From Chloroflexota bacterium (GTDB lineage: Bacteria; Chloroflexota; Anaerolineae; Anaerolineales; UBA11858), in contig DAOUWT010000005.1 of NCBI GenBank assembly GCA_030666985.1, forward strand, positions 1-28,614: a stretch of DNA of 28,614 nucleotides, written 5' to 3'. A program made the translations under genes and the position numbers. This document shows, piece by piece, positions 15,954 through 21,398 of the stretch (within the stretch, counting starts at the first letter, position 1; each line of letters begins with the position of its first letter). A model generated the notes under the pieces. That model was not told the DNA's origin. It searched no databases and saw nothing but the letters and a program-made list of their open reading frames with translations.

Positions 15954-16406
15954 ATGTCAAACACTAAGAAATGTCCATATTGTGCTAAAGAAATTCAAGC
16001 TGAAGCGATTCTCTGTCGATATTGTAAGAACACCCTGGACGATGTCAAAGAGAATAAAATGTTTTCGAAATTAACTGACTTTGCTTTTGAAAGAAATGGT
16101 GAACAAGCATTTGGATTTTATATAGTTTACCTATTCACAGCAGCTCTATTTGGCGGGCTATTAATTTTTACGTTGCGTCGGATTGGTTTTGCCGTTGATA
16201 CTCAAGTGGCTCGTAGTATCGGGTATAGCCTTTCTATAATCTTATATCCTACAATTGCATTAACTATTTCTGTTAGTAAGAAACAAGTTGAATCATTTAA
16301 GGTAATCATTTTAATTCTTCTATCAGGCGTCCTCACCTATTTTATAGGTGGCTGGGCTGGTTTAATCCCATCTGCATATTTGACAACTTTTCCCAAAAAC
16401 ACATGA
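15954..16406 (+). CDS. Zinc-ribbon multi-pass membrane protein
   Basis: Protein of 150 aa. The ribbon CPYCAKEIQAEAILCRYC lies at residues 7-24, followed by a short charged linker and about three to four membrane segments (about 50-70, 83-104, 112-130, 132-145). AAGGA at 15939-15943 precedes the start. It is the third member of the row, 41 bp after the previous stop. The ribbon is shared with its neighbours but the membrane part differs, so these are likely domain-swapped paralogs. The function is unknown. Confidence 0.72.
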   Translation: MSNTKKCPYCAKEIQAEAILCRYCKNTLDDVKENKMFSKLTDFAFERNGEQAFGFYIVYLFTAALFGGLLIFTLRRIGFAVDTQVARSIGYSLSIILYPTIALTISVSKKQVESFKVIILILLSGVLTYFIGGWAGLIPSAYLTTFPKNT

Positions 16407-16460
16407 TTTGTTTATTAACTTCGCTCGACATTTATACCATAGAACCAGTGGCTCTATTAC

Positions 16461-16501
16461 GGGTTCATGCGGTCTCTTTTTTCGCCGCGCCGTATGAATC
16501 C
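16461..16501 (+). other. Hairpin before the HIRAN gene
   Basis: A 12-bp stem joins 16461-16472 (GGGTTCATGCGG) to 16490-16501 (CCGTATGAATCC), with two G-T wobble pairs and a 17-base loop holding six T. No T-run follows the stem, so it is not a typical terminator. It could be a leader structure for the next gene. Confidence 0.45.
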
Positions 16502-16541
16502 TTGATCCGTTGGACGTTTTTAGCTATGAAGTAATAACATT

Positions 16542-17216
16542 ATGGATACTTTAATTGGGTATTTGTGCTTAATAGGTGGAGCAATAATTGGCGGATTACT
16601 ATTTGAGGATACAGGTGTCCTAATAGGTTTGATAATTGGTGGGTATATTGGATATAAAATAAATGATCAAAATGCAGACAGCAGAAAACCGAAAAGCAGA
16701 ATCAAGAAACCGACTAATACTGATGATACACTCGATCAAAGAACATTAAGGATTGGTACTGAAAGAATTGTTACTTATGTAGTTGGAGTATCATTTAAAA
16801 ATCGCCAGTCTGTTATCGCTAATTTAGAGGCAAGTGAATTACTGTATTTGGAAAGAGAACACGATAACATTCATGACAAGAATGCAATTAAAGTTCTTGC
16901 TCCAAATAAAGTAGAAGGAAATATAGAATACACACGGAATGATGCGTTTCGTGCTGCCAAAGCCATTGGCGACCCTATACAGGAATATTATGTCATGAAT
17001 CAAATTGGCTATATAAACAGAGACCTGGCTTCTCAAATTGCCCCAATTTTTGATGAATATGCTTGTTGGCCAAATAACTTTATCAAAGCGAAAATCGTAA
17101 AATTTTCTAAAGGTTTAAATAAGTCTACAGGGGTTCAAATAGAGTTTAACTTGCCGACACAGAATGACTTGGAACATGCTATATTATTAAGTAGGAATTC
17201 GGCTCCAATTTATTAG
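16542..17216 (+). CDS. Membrane-anchored HIRAN-domain protein
   Basis: Protein of 224 aa. Residues 1-42 form two glycine-rich hydrophobic segments (GGAIIGGLLF, GLIIGGYIGYKI), a glycine-zipper-like anchor. A charged linker follows, then a HIRAN domain at about 77-200: VVGVSFKNRQSVIANLEASE, LEREHDNIHDKNAIKV and IGYINRDLASQIAPIFDEY. HIRAN domains bind single-stranded DNA ends and are usually fused to SWI2/SNF2 helicases or nucleases; a stand-alone, membrane-tethered form is unusual. No clear ribosome-binding site is visible. It follows the zinc-ribbon genes in the same AT-rich block and orientation, 135 bp after the third. The role is unknown; sensing or holding DNA at the membrane is speculation. 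Confidence 0.75.
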   Translation: MDTLIGYLCLIGGAIIGGLLFEDTGVLIGLIIGGYIGYKINDQNADSRKPKSRIKKPTNTDDTLDQRTLRIGTERIVTYVVGVSFKNRQSVIANLEASELLYLEREHDNIHDKNAIKVLAPNKVEGNIEYTRNDAFRAAKAIGDPIQEYYVMNQIGYINRDLASQIAPIFDEYACWPNNFIKAKIVKFSKGLNKSTGVQIEFNLPTQNDLEHAILLSRNSAPIY

Positions 17217-17271
17217 TCGCCTACTGACAAATTGCAGTGTCAGATATCTGCATGGGTAACACGGCGCAATT

Positions 17272-17338
17272 TTTACAAACGGCGGTTCTGGTAGGCAGAG
17301 GGTTGTGTGGCGGGGGTGACTACAGTGGGTGACGACCA
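17272..17338. repeat. TA-island spacer repeat, copy 1
   Basis: TTCTGGTAGGCAGAGGGTTG begins a unit continuing GTGTGGCGGG and GACTACAG. The same order of motifs recurs at 18388, 20444, 21124 and 21239, and in part at 17411, 19285 and 23909. The 550-bp gap 17217-17766 holds only such repeats and the promoter of the first TA pair. Confidence 0.75.
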
Positions 17339-17410
17339 TCCACGAATTAGGGCCACGAATACACGAATGGGTGGTGGCGTAGTATTCGAGTATCCGTGTT
17401 TGTTCGTGGA
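17339..17410. repeat. Fold-back element with TCCACGAA ends, copy 1
   Basis: TCCACGAA (17339-17346) and TTCGTGGA (17403-17410) are perfect inverted ends. The interior contains CACGAAT repeats and TTCGAGTATCCGTGTTTG. The same element is at 19180-19284, and a left half is at 17464-17495. It codes for nothing, so it is a MITE-like element. Confidence 0.75.
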
Positions 17411-17450
17411 CGGCGGGTAGGTAGCGGTAGAGACTACAGCGGATTATGGG
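17411..17450. repeat. TA-island spacer repeat, partial copy 2
   Basis: GCGGTAGAGACTACAGCGGATT matches the central part of the spacer-repeat family in slightly shortened form, directly after the fold-back element. The same order of elements (fold-back, then this repeat) is found at 19180-19335. Confidence 0.6.
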
Positions 17451-17463
17451 CGGCGGCTGTCTG

Positions 17464-17495
17464 TCCACGAATTGGGGTCACGAATAAACGAATTC
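17464..17495. repeat. Half copy of the fold-back element
   Basis: TCCACGAATTGGGGTCACGA matches the left end of the element at 19180-19284. No right end with TTCGTGGA follows before the twin palindrome, so this is a truncated copy. Confidence 0.65.
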
Positions 17496-17512
17496 CGGCC
17501 CCGGGCGTGTAA

Positions 17513-17561
17513 CCTGGAATCAATTCCAGGGCTGGCATGGGGAAGTCGACTCAAGCAGACT
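17513..17561. repeat. Twin-palindrome element, copy 2
   Basis: CCTGGAAT-CA-ATTCCAGG (17513-17530), 13 nt, then AGTCGACT-CA-AGCAGACT (17544-17561, slightly imperfect). The layout and spacer length equal those of the copies at 8075 and 19652. A 34-nt stretch at about 17582-17615 is identical to one at about 19707-19740, so a larger block was duplicated with copy 3. Confidence 0.85.
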
Positions 17562-17721
17562 GCGACCTGGCAGGTTAGGTTTCCCAGCGTCGGCGTTTTG
17601 TGCGAATGGGGGTTGTGGTAGGTAGAGGGTTGTGTGGCGGCTATGGTTTGGGGGTTGGCGTAGGGCGACTGAATGATAAAATGGAGGAGTACATTCGTTA
17701 CTGTTACCATTGTTGTGCTGG

Positions 17722-17749
17722 TTGCGAAGAGTGTAGAGGTTTTTATACT
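17722..17749 (+). promoter_or_regulatory. Promoter of the MazF-type TA pair
   Basis: TTGCGA (17722-17727), 16 bp, TATACT (17744-17749). Transcription should begin near 17756, leaving about ten bases before the antitoxin ATG. GAGGCGAGG (17755-17763) can serve as ribosome-binding site if the transcript starts slightly earlier. Confidence 0.6.
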
Positions 17750-17766
17750 ATTGTGAGGCGAGGCTT

Positions 17767-18003
17767 ATGACAACTATGACTATTCGTAAGCAATTACATG
17801 AACAGATTGATGACTTGCCAGATGATATTGTTCAGAAAATTGCTGATTTCACCTTATTTACGGTAATGAGAGAGAAACATTCTTCAACTTACGTTGATTG
17901 GAAAAGTAGTCAGTGGCAAGATTTTATTCTTGGACAATTTTTTCGCGAGGAAGATGAAGTCGAGTATTCTTTAAAAGATGCCCAAGAGGTTTATCATCCA
18001 TGA
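17767..18003 (+). CDS. Antitoxin of a MazF/PemK-type pair
   Basis: Small acidic protein of 78 aa encoded directly before a MazF-type toxin, overlapping it by four bases (ATGA). The N-terminal helix LHEQIDDLPDDIVQKIADF resembles the DUF2281-like antitoxins often paired with PemK/MazF toxins. The C-terminal part is acidic (FREEDEVEYSLKDAQEV), as expected for the segment that wraps around the toxin. No clear DNA-binding domain is visible. The antitoxin role rests on position and partner rather than on its own motifs. Confidence 0.7.
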   Translation: MTTMTIRKQLHEQIDDLPDDIVQKIADFTLFTVMREKHSSTYVDWKSSQWQDFILGQFFREEDEVEYSLKDAQEVYHP

Positions 18004-18341
18004 AACCTGGTGATATAGTTCTAATTCGTTTTCCGCAGGCCGATTTGAAAGCGGGAAAACTGCGTCCTGCTTTGGTTCTTGCCATTGCACCTGGTGCCCA
18101 CGCTGATCTATTGCTAGCAATGATAACTTCACGTGTTTACCAAGCCACTCCAGATTTTGATGAAATAATCTCTCCATCTGATGTTGATTACGCGACAACG
18201 GGGCTAAAAGTTCGTTCAGTTGTTAGATTAGCGAGAATAGCAACTGTTGCCTCCTCTGCCATCAACGCGCGTTTAGGGAGTGTCTCCGCCAACCGATTGC
18301 GAAAAATCAGAAACCGTTTATCGGATTGGCTAAAGAATTAG
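18000..18341 (+). CDS. MazF/PemK-family mRNA endoribonuclease toxin
   Basis: Toxin of 113 aa. The start KPGDIVLIRFP and the core KLRPALVLA are typical of the MazF/PemK SH3-like fold, and VRSVVRLARIATV matches the conserved segment near the active site. Family members cut cellular mRNA at short sites and stop growth when the antitoxin decays. It overlaps the antitoxin gene by ATGA, which couples translation. It is first in the toxin-antitoxin island and is followed by a spacer repeat rather than a terminator. Confidence 0.88.
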   Translation: MKPGDIVLIRFPQADLKAGKLRPALVLAIAPGAHADLLLAMITSRVYQATPDFDEIISPSDVDYATTGLKVRSVVRLARIATVASSAINARLGSVSANRLRKIRNRLSDWLKN

Positions 18342-18387
18342 AATCCATCCTGGAATCAAACGGTGGTTTTTGAAAATGGTGGTTTTT

Positions 18388-18460
18388 GTAGGTAGGGGGT
18401 TGTGTGATGGGAGAGACTACAGCGAATTGGGAAACAAACGGATGAGGGGCGCAATTCCCG
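18388..18460. repeat. TA-island spacer repeat, copy 3
   Basis: TAGGTAGGGGGTTGTGTGAT is followed by GGGAGAGACTACAGCGAATT and AAACGGATGAGGGGCGCAAT. It lies between the MazF pair and the MNT/HEPN pair and matches the copies at 20444, 21124 and 21239. Confidence 0.8.
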
Positions 18461-18475
18461 GCTCGGGCTGCGATT

Positions 18476-18503
18476 TTGAAAAATCAGTTTAATAGAGTAT
18501 AAT
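18476..18503 (+). promoter_or_regulatory. Leaderless promoter of the MNT/HEPN pair
   Basis: TTGAAA (18476-18481), 16 bp, TATAAT (18498-18503). The start codon is at 18510, six bases after the -10 box, exactly where transcription should begin. The transcript would be leaderless, and no ribosome-binding site is present. Confidence 0.7.
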
Positions 18504-18509
18504 TTCAAT

Positions 18510-18815
18510 ATGGCAAACAACAAGAAAGAACTTTCGCGCTTATTAGAAACCACTCGCCAGGAACTTCCTAAGCTTAAGCAAGAATACTCCATTGAGAGTT
18601 TGGAAGTGTTTGGCTCGTATGTTCGCGCAGAAGAAAATGCGGGCAGTGATTTAGACCTGTTGGTCACATTTTCTAAGTTGCCAGGGCTTTTCAAATATAT
18701 TGAATTAGAAAATCGCTTATCGGACTTATTGGGGGTTAAAGTGGATTTAGTCATGAAAGACGCTCTTAAGCCAGCGATCGGGGAAAGAATCATCAGCGAG
18801 GCTATGCAGATATGA
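18510..18815 (+). CDS. mntA: MNT-domain nucleotidyltransferase antitoxin
   Basis: Minimal nucleotidyltransferase of 101 aa. The active-site pattern is GSYVR (35-39), then S46-D47-L48-D49, with a third acidic residue at D79 in KVDLV, so the catalytic metal ligands are intact. In characterised MNT/HEPN systems this protein adds AMP units to a tyrosine of the HEPN toxin and so silences it. It overlaps the HEPN gene by ATGA (18812-18815). The promoter lies six bases before ATG, implying leaderless translation. Confidence 0.88.
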   Translation: MANNKKELSRLLETTRQELPKLKQEYSIESLEVFGSYVRAEENAGSDLDLLVTFSKLPGLFKYIELENRLSDLLGVKVDLVMKDALKPAIGERIISEAMQI

Positions 18816-19159
18816 ATCAAGAACGTTTCTACAGCGACTATCTTCGAGATATTTTAGAGCATGCGGAGAAAACTCAAGACTTCATCTCTGGTATGACAAG
18901 GGATGATTTTTTGCAAGATGAGAAAACTGTGTTCGCGATTATCAGAGCATTAGAAGTAGTAGGGGAAGCAACTAAAAAAATTCCACGAGAAGTGAGAGAA
19001 AAATATCCGAATGTTCCATGGCGAGAAATGGCTGGAACACGTGATAAGTTAATACATGATTACTTTGGGGTAAACCTGGGTGTTATTTGGAAAACAGCTA
19101 CTGAAGATATTCCTGCGCTGATTCCATTGATTCGACAAATTCTCAAAAACGAAACTTAG
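18812..19159 (+). CDS. hepT: HEPN-domain ribonuclease toxin
   Basis: All-helical HEPN protein of 115 aa (DUF86/HepT type). The catalytic R-x4-H motif is R77-DKLI-H82, followed by D83 and Y84. The tyrosine two residues after the histidine is the one modified by the partner in studied pairs, so both target and modifier are present. The toxin is expected to cut RNA, acting as a dimer. Translation is coupled to the antitoxin through the ATGA overlap. Downstream is the fold-back repeat. Confidence 0.88.
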   Translation: MNQERFYSDYLRDILEHAEKTQDFISGMTRDDFLQDEKTVFAIIRALEVVGEATKKIPREVREKYPNVPWREMAGTRDKLIHDYFGVNLGVIWKTATEDIPALIPLIRQILKNET

Positions 19160-19179
19160 AAATAGCTTATTAAAGGCTA

Positions 19180-19284
19180 TCCACGAATTGGGGTCACGAA
19201 CGCCAAGGGCGTGCGGCTTGTTCCAAGCAAGGCAACATGAATGGGTGGCGGCGAGGAATTCGAGTATCCGTGTTTGTTCGTGGA
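19180..19284. repeat. Fold-back element with TCCACGAA ends, copy 2
   Basis: TCCACGAA (19180-19187) and TTCGTGGA (19277-19284) are inverted ends. GAATGGGTGG and TTCGAGTATCCGTGTTTGTT are shared with copy 1 at 17339-17410. It begins 21 bp after the HEPN stop codon. Confidence 0.75.
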
Positions 19285-19335
19285 CGGCGGGCTGTGTGGC
19301 GGGGGAGACTACAACGAATTAGGATCACGAACGCC
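19285..19335. repeat. TA-island spacer repeat, copy 4
   Basis: CTGTGTGGCGGGGGAGACTA then CAACGAATTAGGATCACGAA. It follows the fold-back element directly, as in 17339-17450, and leads up to the Smr gene. Confidence 0.7.
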
Positions 19336-19378
19336 AAGACACGCACACCGGAGATACGCGCTAGCCCATGGGCTGTAG

Positions 19379-19384
19379 TAAAAT
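19379..19384 (+). promoter_or_regulatory. Possible leaderless -10 box of the Smr gene
   Basis: TAAAAT ends five bases before the ATG at 19390, so transcription would start at or next to the start codon. No -35 hexamer is visible, and the call rests on similarity to the arrangement at 18498-18510. Confidence 0.35.
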
Positions 19385-19389
19385 CAAAT

Positions 19390-19644
19390 ATGGCAAAACT
19401 AAAACTTGACCTCCATGACATTTACAATCGCGGTGCAAAAATTGACGCGGAGCTAAATCGCATCATACAAGAAGCGATTGAAAAGAAAATTTCCCTTGTC
19501 GAAATCATTCCCGGCAAGGGTAGCGGCCAGTTAAAAAAGAAAGTCTTGCGTTTTCTCAATCAGAAGCATATTCGTCCCCTATATCATCGTATTGAAAAAG
19601 ACAGCAAGAATTTTGGCCGGATATTTGTTCATTTTAGGCATTAG
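19390..19644 (+). CDS. Small stand-alone Smr-domain protein
   Basis: Protein of 84 aa that is almost entirely a Smr domain: the LDLHD motif (residues 6-10) and the loop PGKGSG (41-46) with QLKKKVLRFL after it. Smr domains bind branched or nicked nucleic acid, and several are endonucleases; in recent work on MutS2-type proteins Smr cuts mRNA or acts on stalled ribosomes. A stand-alone copy has no fused MutS core. ATG 19390 is chosen because the 51 upstream in-frame codons translate the repeats. It has no ribosome-binding site. It sits between TA pairs without a visible partner gene, so a role as part of a TA-like unit is only a guess. Confidence 0.8.
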   Translation: MAKLKLDLHDIYNRGAKIDAELNRIIQEAIEKKISLVEIIPGKGSGQLKKKVLRFLNQKHIRPLYHRIEKDSKNFGRIFVHFRH

Positions 19645-19651
19645 GAGCGTA

Positions 19652-19700
19652 CCTGGAACAGATTTCAGGTCTGGCATTGGGAAGTCTGCTCAAGCAGACT
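19652..19700. repeat. Twin-palindrome element, copy 3
   Basis: CCTGGAA-CAGA-TTTCAGG (19652-19669), 13 nt, then AGTCTGCT-CA-AGCAGACT (19683-19700, perfect). It has the same spacer length as copies 1 and 2. A stretch at about 19707-19740 is identical to the flank of copy 2. It starts seven bases after the Smr stop. Confidence 0.85.
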
Positions 19701-19756
19701 GAATTGTCCCAGCGTCGGCGTTTTGTGCGAATGGGGGTTGGGTTGGTATTGGGGGC

Positions 19757-19783
19757 TTGAAATAGCATGAGTTCCGTGATACT
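19757..19783 (+). promoter_or_regulatory. Possible promoter of higBA
   Basis: TTGAAA (19757-19762), 15 bp, GATACT (19778-19783). The ATG at 19792 is nine bases after the -10 box, so the leader would be very short; GCAGG directly before ATG is the only ribosome-binding candidate. Confidence 0.45.
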
Positions 19784-19791
19784 ATGCAGGT

Positions 19792-20085
19792 ATGATTCGA
19801 TCATTCCAGAATACAGGGACGGAAAATATATTCAATGGCATAAACTCAAAGAGTGCTCGAAAGCTATTGCCGCGAAACTTATGGGGAGTGGCTTTTCGAA
19901 AACTTGATCAACTTGATTCCATTGAAGATTTTTTTGATCTCCGTATTCCACCAGGTAACCAGTTAGAATCCCTAAAAGGTGATCGAAAAGGGCAGTATAG
20001 CATCCGCATCAACAAACAATATAGAATCTGTTTTGAGTGGACAAAAATAGGCCCAAGTGATGTGGAAATTACAGATTATCATTAG
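19792..20085 (+). CDS. higB: HigB-type RelE-superfamily toxin
   Basis: Toxin of 97 aa. DLRIPPGNQLESLKGDRKGQ followed by YSIRINKQYRICFEW and the end DVEITDYH is the common HigB pattern (ribosome-dependent mRNA interferase, RelE fold). The toxin gene precedes the antitoxin gene, which is the usual order for HigBA. The gap to higA is 14 bp, with GAGGTG at 20091-20096 as its ribosome-binding site. Confidence 0.9.
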   Translation: MIRSFQNTGTENIFNGINSKSARKLLPRNLWGVAFRKLDQLDSIEDFFDLRIPPGNQLESLKGDRKGQYSIRINKQYRICFEWTKIGPSDVEITDYH

Positions 20086-20099
20086 TGCAGAGGTGAAAA

Positions 20100-20420
20100 A
20101 TGGTAAGAGTTCCTACAAATCGAGTACCGACACATCCAGGCGAAATGCTACGCGAAGAGTTTCTAGTTCCAATGAAAATCACACAGCGCGAGCTGGCAGA
20201 CGGCATCAGGGTGCCATATCAGCGCGTTAACGAGCTAGTAAACGGAAAGAGAGGAGCAACTCCAAGTACAGCATTGCGACTGGCAAAATATTTTGGCACA
20301 ACACCGGGGTTCTGGATGAATCTGCAACTCCGCTGGGATTTGTATCATGCACAGCGAGCTGAAGTTCAGCAGCTTGACATGATTGAGCCGTATATTGCGT
20401 CAGTAAGTGCCGTGGCGTAA
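20100..20420 (+). CDS. higA: HigA-type HTH antitoxin
   Basis: Antitoxin of 106 aa with an XRE-type helix-turn-helix (about 26-70): TQRELADGIRVPYQRVNELV, then NGKRGATPSTALRLAKYFG and FWMNLQ, the VapI/HigA signature. HPGEMLREEFL precedes it. It should neutralise HigB and repress the operon promoter. It follows higB by 14 bp and is followed by a spacer repeat. Confidence 0.92.
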   Translation: MVRVPTNRVPTHPGEMLREEFLVPMKITQRELADGIRVPYQRVNELVNGKRGATPSTALRLAKYFGTTPGFWMNLQLRWDLYHAQRAEVQQLDMIEPYIASVSAVA

Positions 20421-20443
20421 TTTACGTTACATCATCTGATTTT

Positions 20444-20520
20444 CGCAAACTGCGGTTCGGGTATGCAGCGGGAGAGACTACAACGGATTGAGAATCAAAC
20501 GGATGGGGATTTTGGGGGCG
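20444..20520. repeat. TA-island spacer repeat, copy 5
   Basis: CGCAAACTGCGGTTCGGGTA begins the unit, then GCAGCGGGAGAGACTACAAC and GGATTGAGAATCAAACGGAT. The last part is identical to the copy at 21124. It lies between higA and the RelE-type pair. Confidence 0.82.
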
Positions 20521-20599
20521 AGGAGTTGCGTGATAGGGATGGGGGGGATATTGTGATAAAATGATTGTGGGCAGAATAATATCTAGGAGTAAATTGAAG

Positions 20600-20806
20600 A
20601 TGTCTATGCTAATGAGTGATATACAAATCAAGGATTTATTCAAACAGGCTCTTACCGAGATGCTGCACGAAAATCGTGAGGAACTTTATGGTTTGTTCGC
20701 TGAGGTTCTGGAAGATGTGGCTTTGACAAACGCCATTCGTGAAGGCATATCTACAGAAAACGTTGATCGGGCAGAAGTTTTTGAAGTTTTGGAGAGCGGG
20801 TTTTGA
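20600..20806 (+). CDS. Antitoxin of a RelE/ParE-type pair
   Basis: Small acidic protein of 68 aa before a RelE/ParE-type toxin, with the stop codon overlapping the toxin start. ATG 20600 is chosen because AGGAG (20585-20589) lies ten bases before it; an upstream ATG at 20561 in the same frame has no such site. The product is helical (FKQALTEMLHENREELYGLF) with an acidic tail (VDRAEVFEVLESGF). No DNA-binding motif is recognised. The antitoxin role is inferred from position. Confidence 0.7.
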   Translation: MSMLMSDIQIKDLFKQALTEMLHENREELYGLFAEVLEDVALTNAIREGISTENVDRAEVFEVLESGF

Positions 20807-21069
20807 AAACTGAGTTCAAGAGCAGTTTCCTTAAAGACTTGAAGCGGGTAAGGAACAAGTCGCTAAAAACACGCCTTAAGAAAAAGATCGAAGCAGTTGA
20901 GCATGAAGACACATTGCGAGAAGTTAGCGGCATTAAGAAATTGCAAGGCACAAAGCAATATTATCGTATCCGAATCGGAGACTACAGGGTTGGTTTAATG
21001 GTTGATGATAATACGGTGGTATTTGTTCGATTCTTACATCGGAAAGAGATATACCGATACTTTCCGTAG
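20803..21069 (+). CDS. RelE/ParE-superfamily toxin
   Basis: Toxin of 88 aa with a basic N-terminal half (FLKDLKRVRNKSLKTRLKKK) and the family core YYRIRIGDYRVGLMVDDN, then VVFVRFLHRKEIYRYFP. The latter strands are typical of RelE-type mRNA interferases. The start is a TTG at 20803 that overlaps the antitoxin stop (TGA 20804-20806), so translation is coupled. RelE (ribosome-bound RNase) and ParE (gyrase poison) cannot be told apart here with certainty; RelE is favoured. Confidence 0.87.
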   Translation: MKTEFKSSFLKDLKRVRNKSLKTRLKKKIEAVEHEDTLREVSGIKKLQGTKQYYRIRIGDYRVGLMVDDNTVVFVRFLHRKEIYRYFP

Positions 21070-21071
21070 CC

Positions 21072-21105
21072 CAAAGTACCGATGAATGGCAGTGTTGGTA
21101 CTTTG
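21072..21105 (+). other. Hairpin after the RelE-type toxin gene
   Basis: CAAAGTACC (21072-21080) pairs perfectly with GGTACTTTG (21097-21105) across a 16-base loop. No T-run follows, so it is not a standard intrinsic terminator. It begins two bases after the toxin stop codon and may protect the transcript end. Confidence 0.5.
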
Positions 21106-21123
21106 ATGGACACGCGGCGCGAT

Positions 21124-21215
21124 TTTTGCAAACGCCGGTTCTGGTAGGCAGAGGGTTGTGTGGTGGGAAAGACTACAACGGATTGAGAATCAAACGGATG
21201 GGGGGCGTGAATTCG
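21124..21215. repeat. TA-island spacer repeat, copy 6
   Basis: The most complete copy. It begins TTTTTGCAAACGCCGGTTCT and runs through the GGCAGAGGGTTGTGTGGTGG and GACTACAACGGATTGAGAAT parts. It agrees with copy 1 (17272) at the left end and copy 5 (20444) at the right end. With copy 7 it fills most of the gap 21070-21398. Confidence 0.85.
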
Positions 21216-21238
21216 TTCCTTTTCCCAATTCGTTGTAG

Positions 21239-21302
21239 TGTTGTGTGGTGGGAGAGACTACAGCGGATGGAGAAAAAAACGGATGGGGGGCGCGAATTCG
21301 TT
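21239..21302. repeat. TA-island spacer repeat, copy 7
   Basis: GTTGTGTGGTGGGAGAGACT, then ACAGCGGATGGAG and AAACGGATGGGGGGCGCGAA. It is directly behind copy 6, so the two form a short tandem at the right border of the island. Confidence 0.82.
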
Positions 21303-21338
21303 TCGATATTTAGATGAGTAGCTTTGACTTGAATGCAA

Positions 21339-21372
21339 AAACGGCTCACAGACTAAAATCTGTGAGCCGTTT
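21339..21372 (-). terminator. Intrinsic terminator of the htrA/eRF1-like operon
   Basis: AAACGGCTCACAGA (21339-21352) pairs with TCTGTGAGCCGTTT (21359-21372), a 14-bp stem with a six-base loop. Read on the minus strand it is followed by a run of T (GTTTTTGC), 27 bp after the stop codon of the eRF1-like gene. The plus-strand side has a weaker T stretch. Confidence 0.9.
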
Positions 21373-21398
21373 CTAATTTAATGTAGAGGGGAGATCGT

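Noticed and set aside
20557..20562. TAAAAT as promoter of the RelE-type pair
   Set aside because: No -35 at a workable distance; the same TGATAAAATG string also occurs near 17672 without a gene start, so it is more likely part of repeat sequence.
17217..21302. Integron gene-cassette array
   Set aside because: TA modules on one strand with repeats between them fit the idea, but there is no integrase in the window and no consistent attC core pair (GTTRRRY/RYYYAAC) at the gaps.
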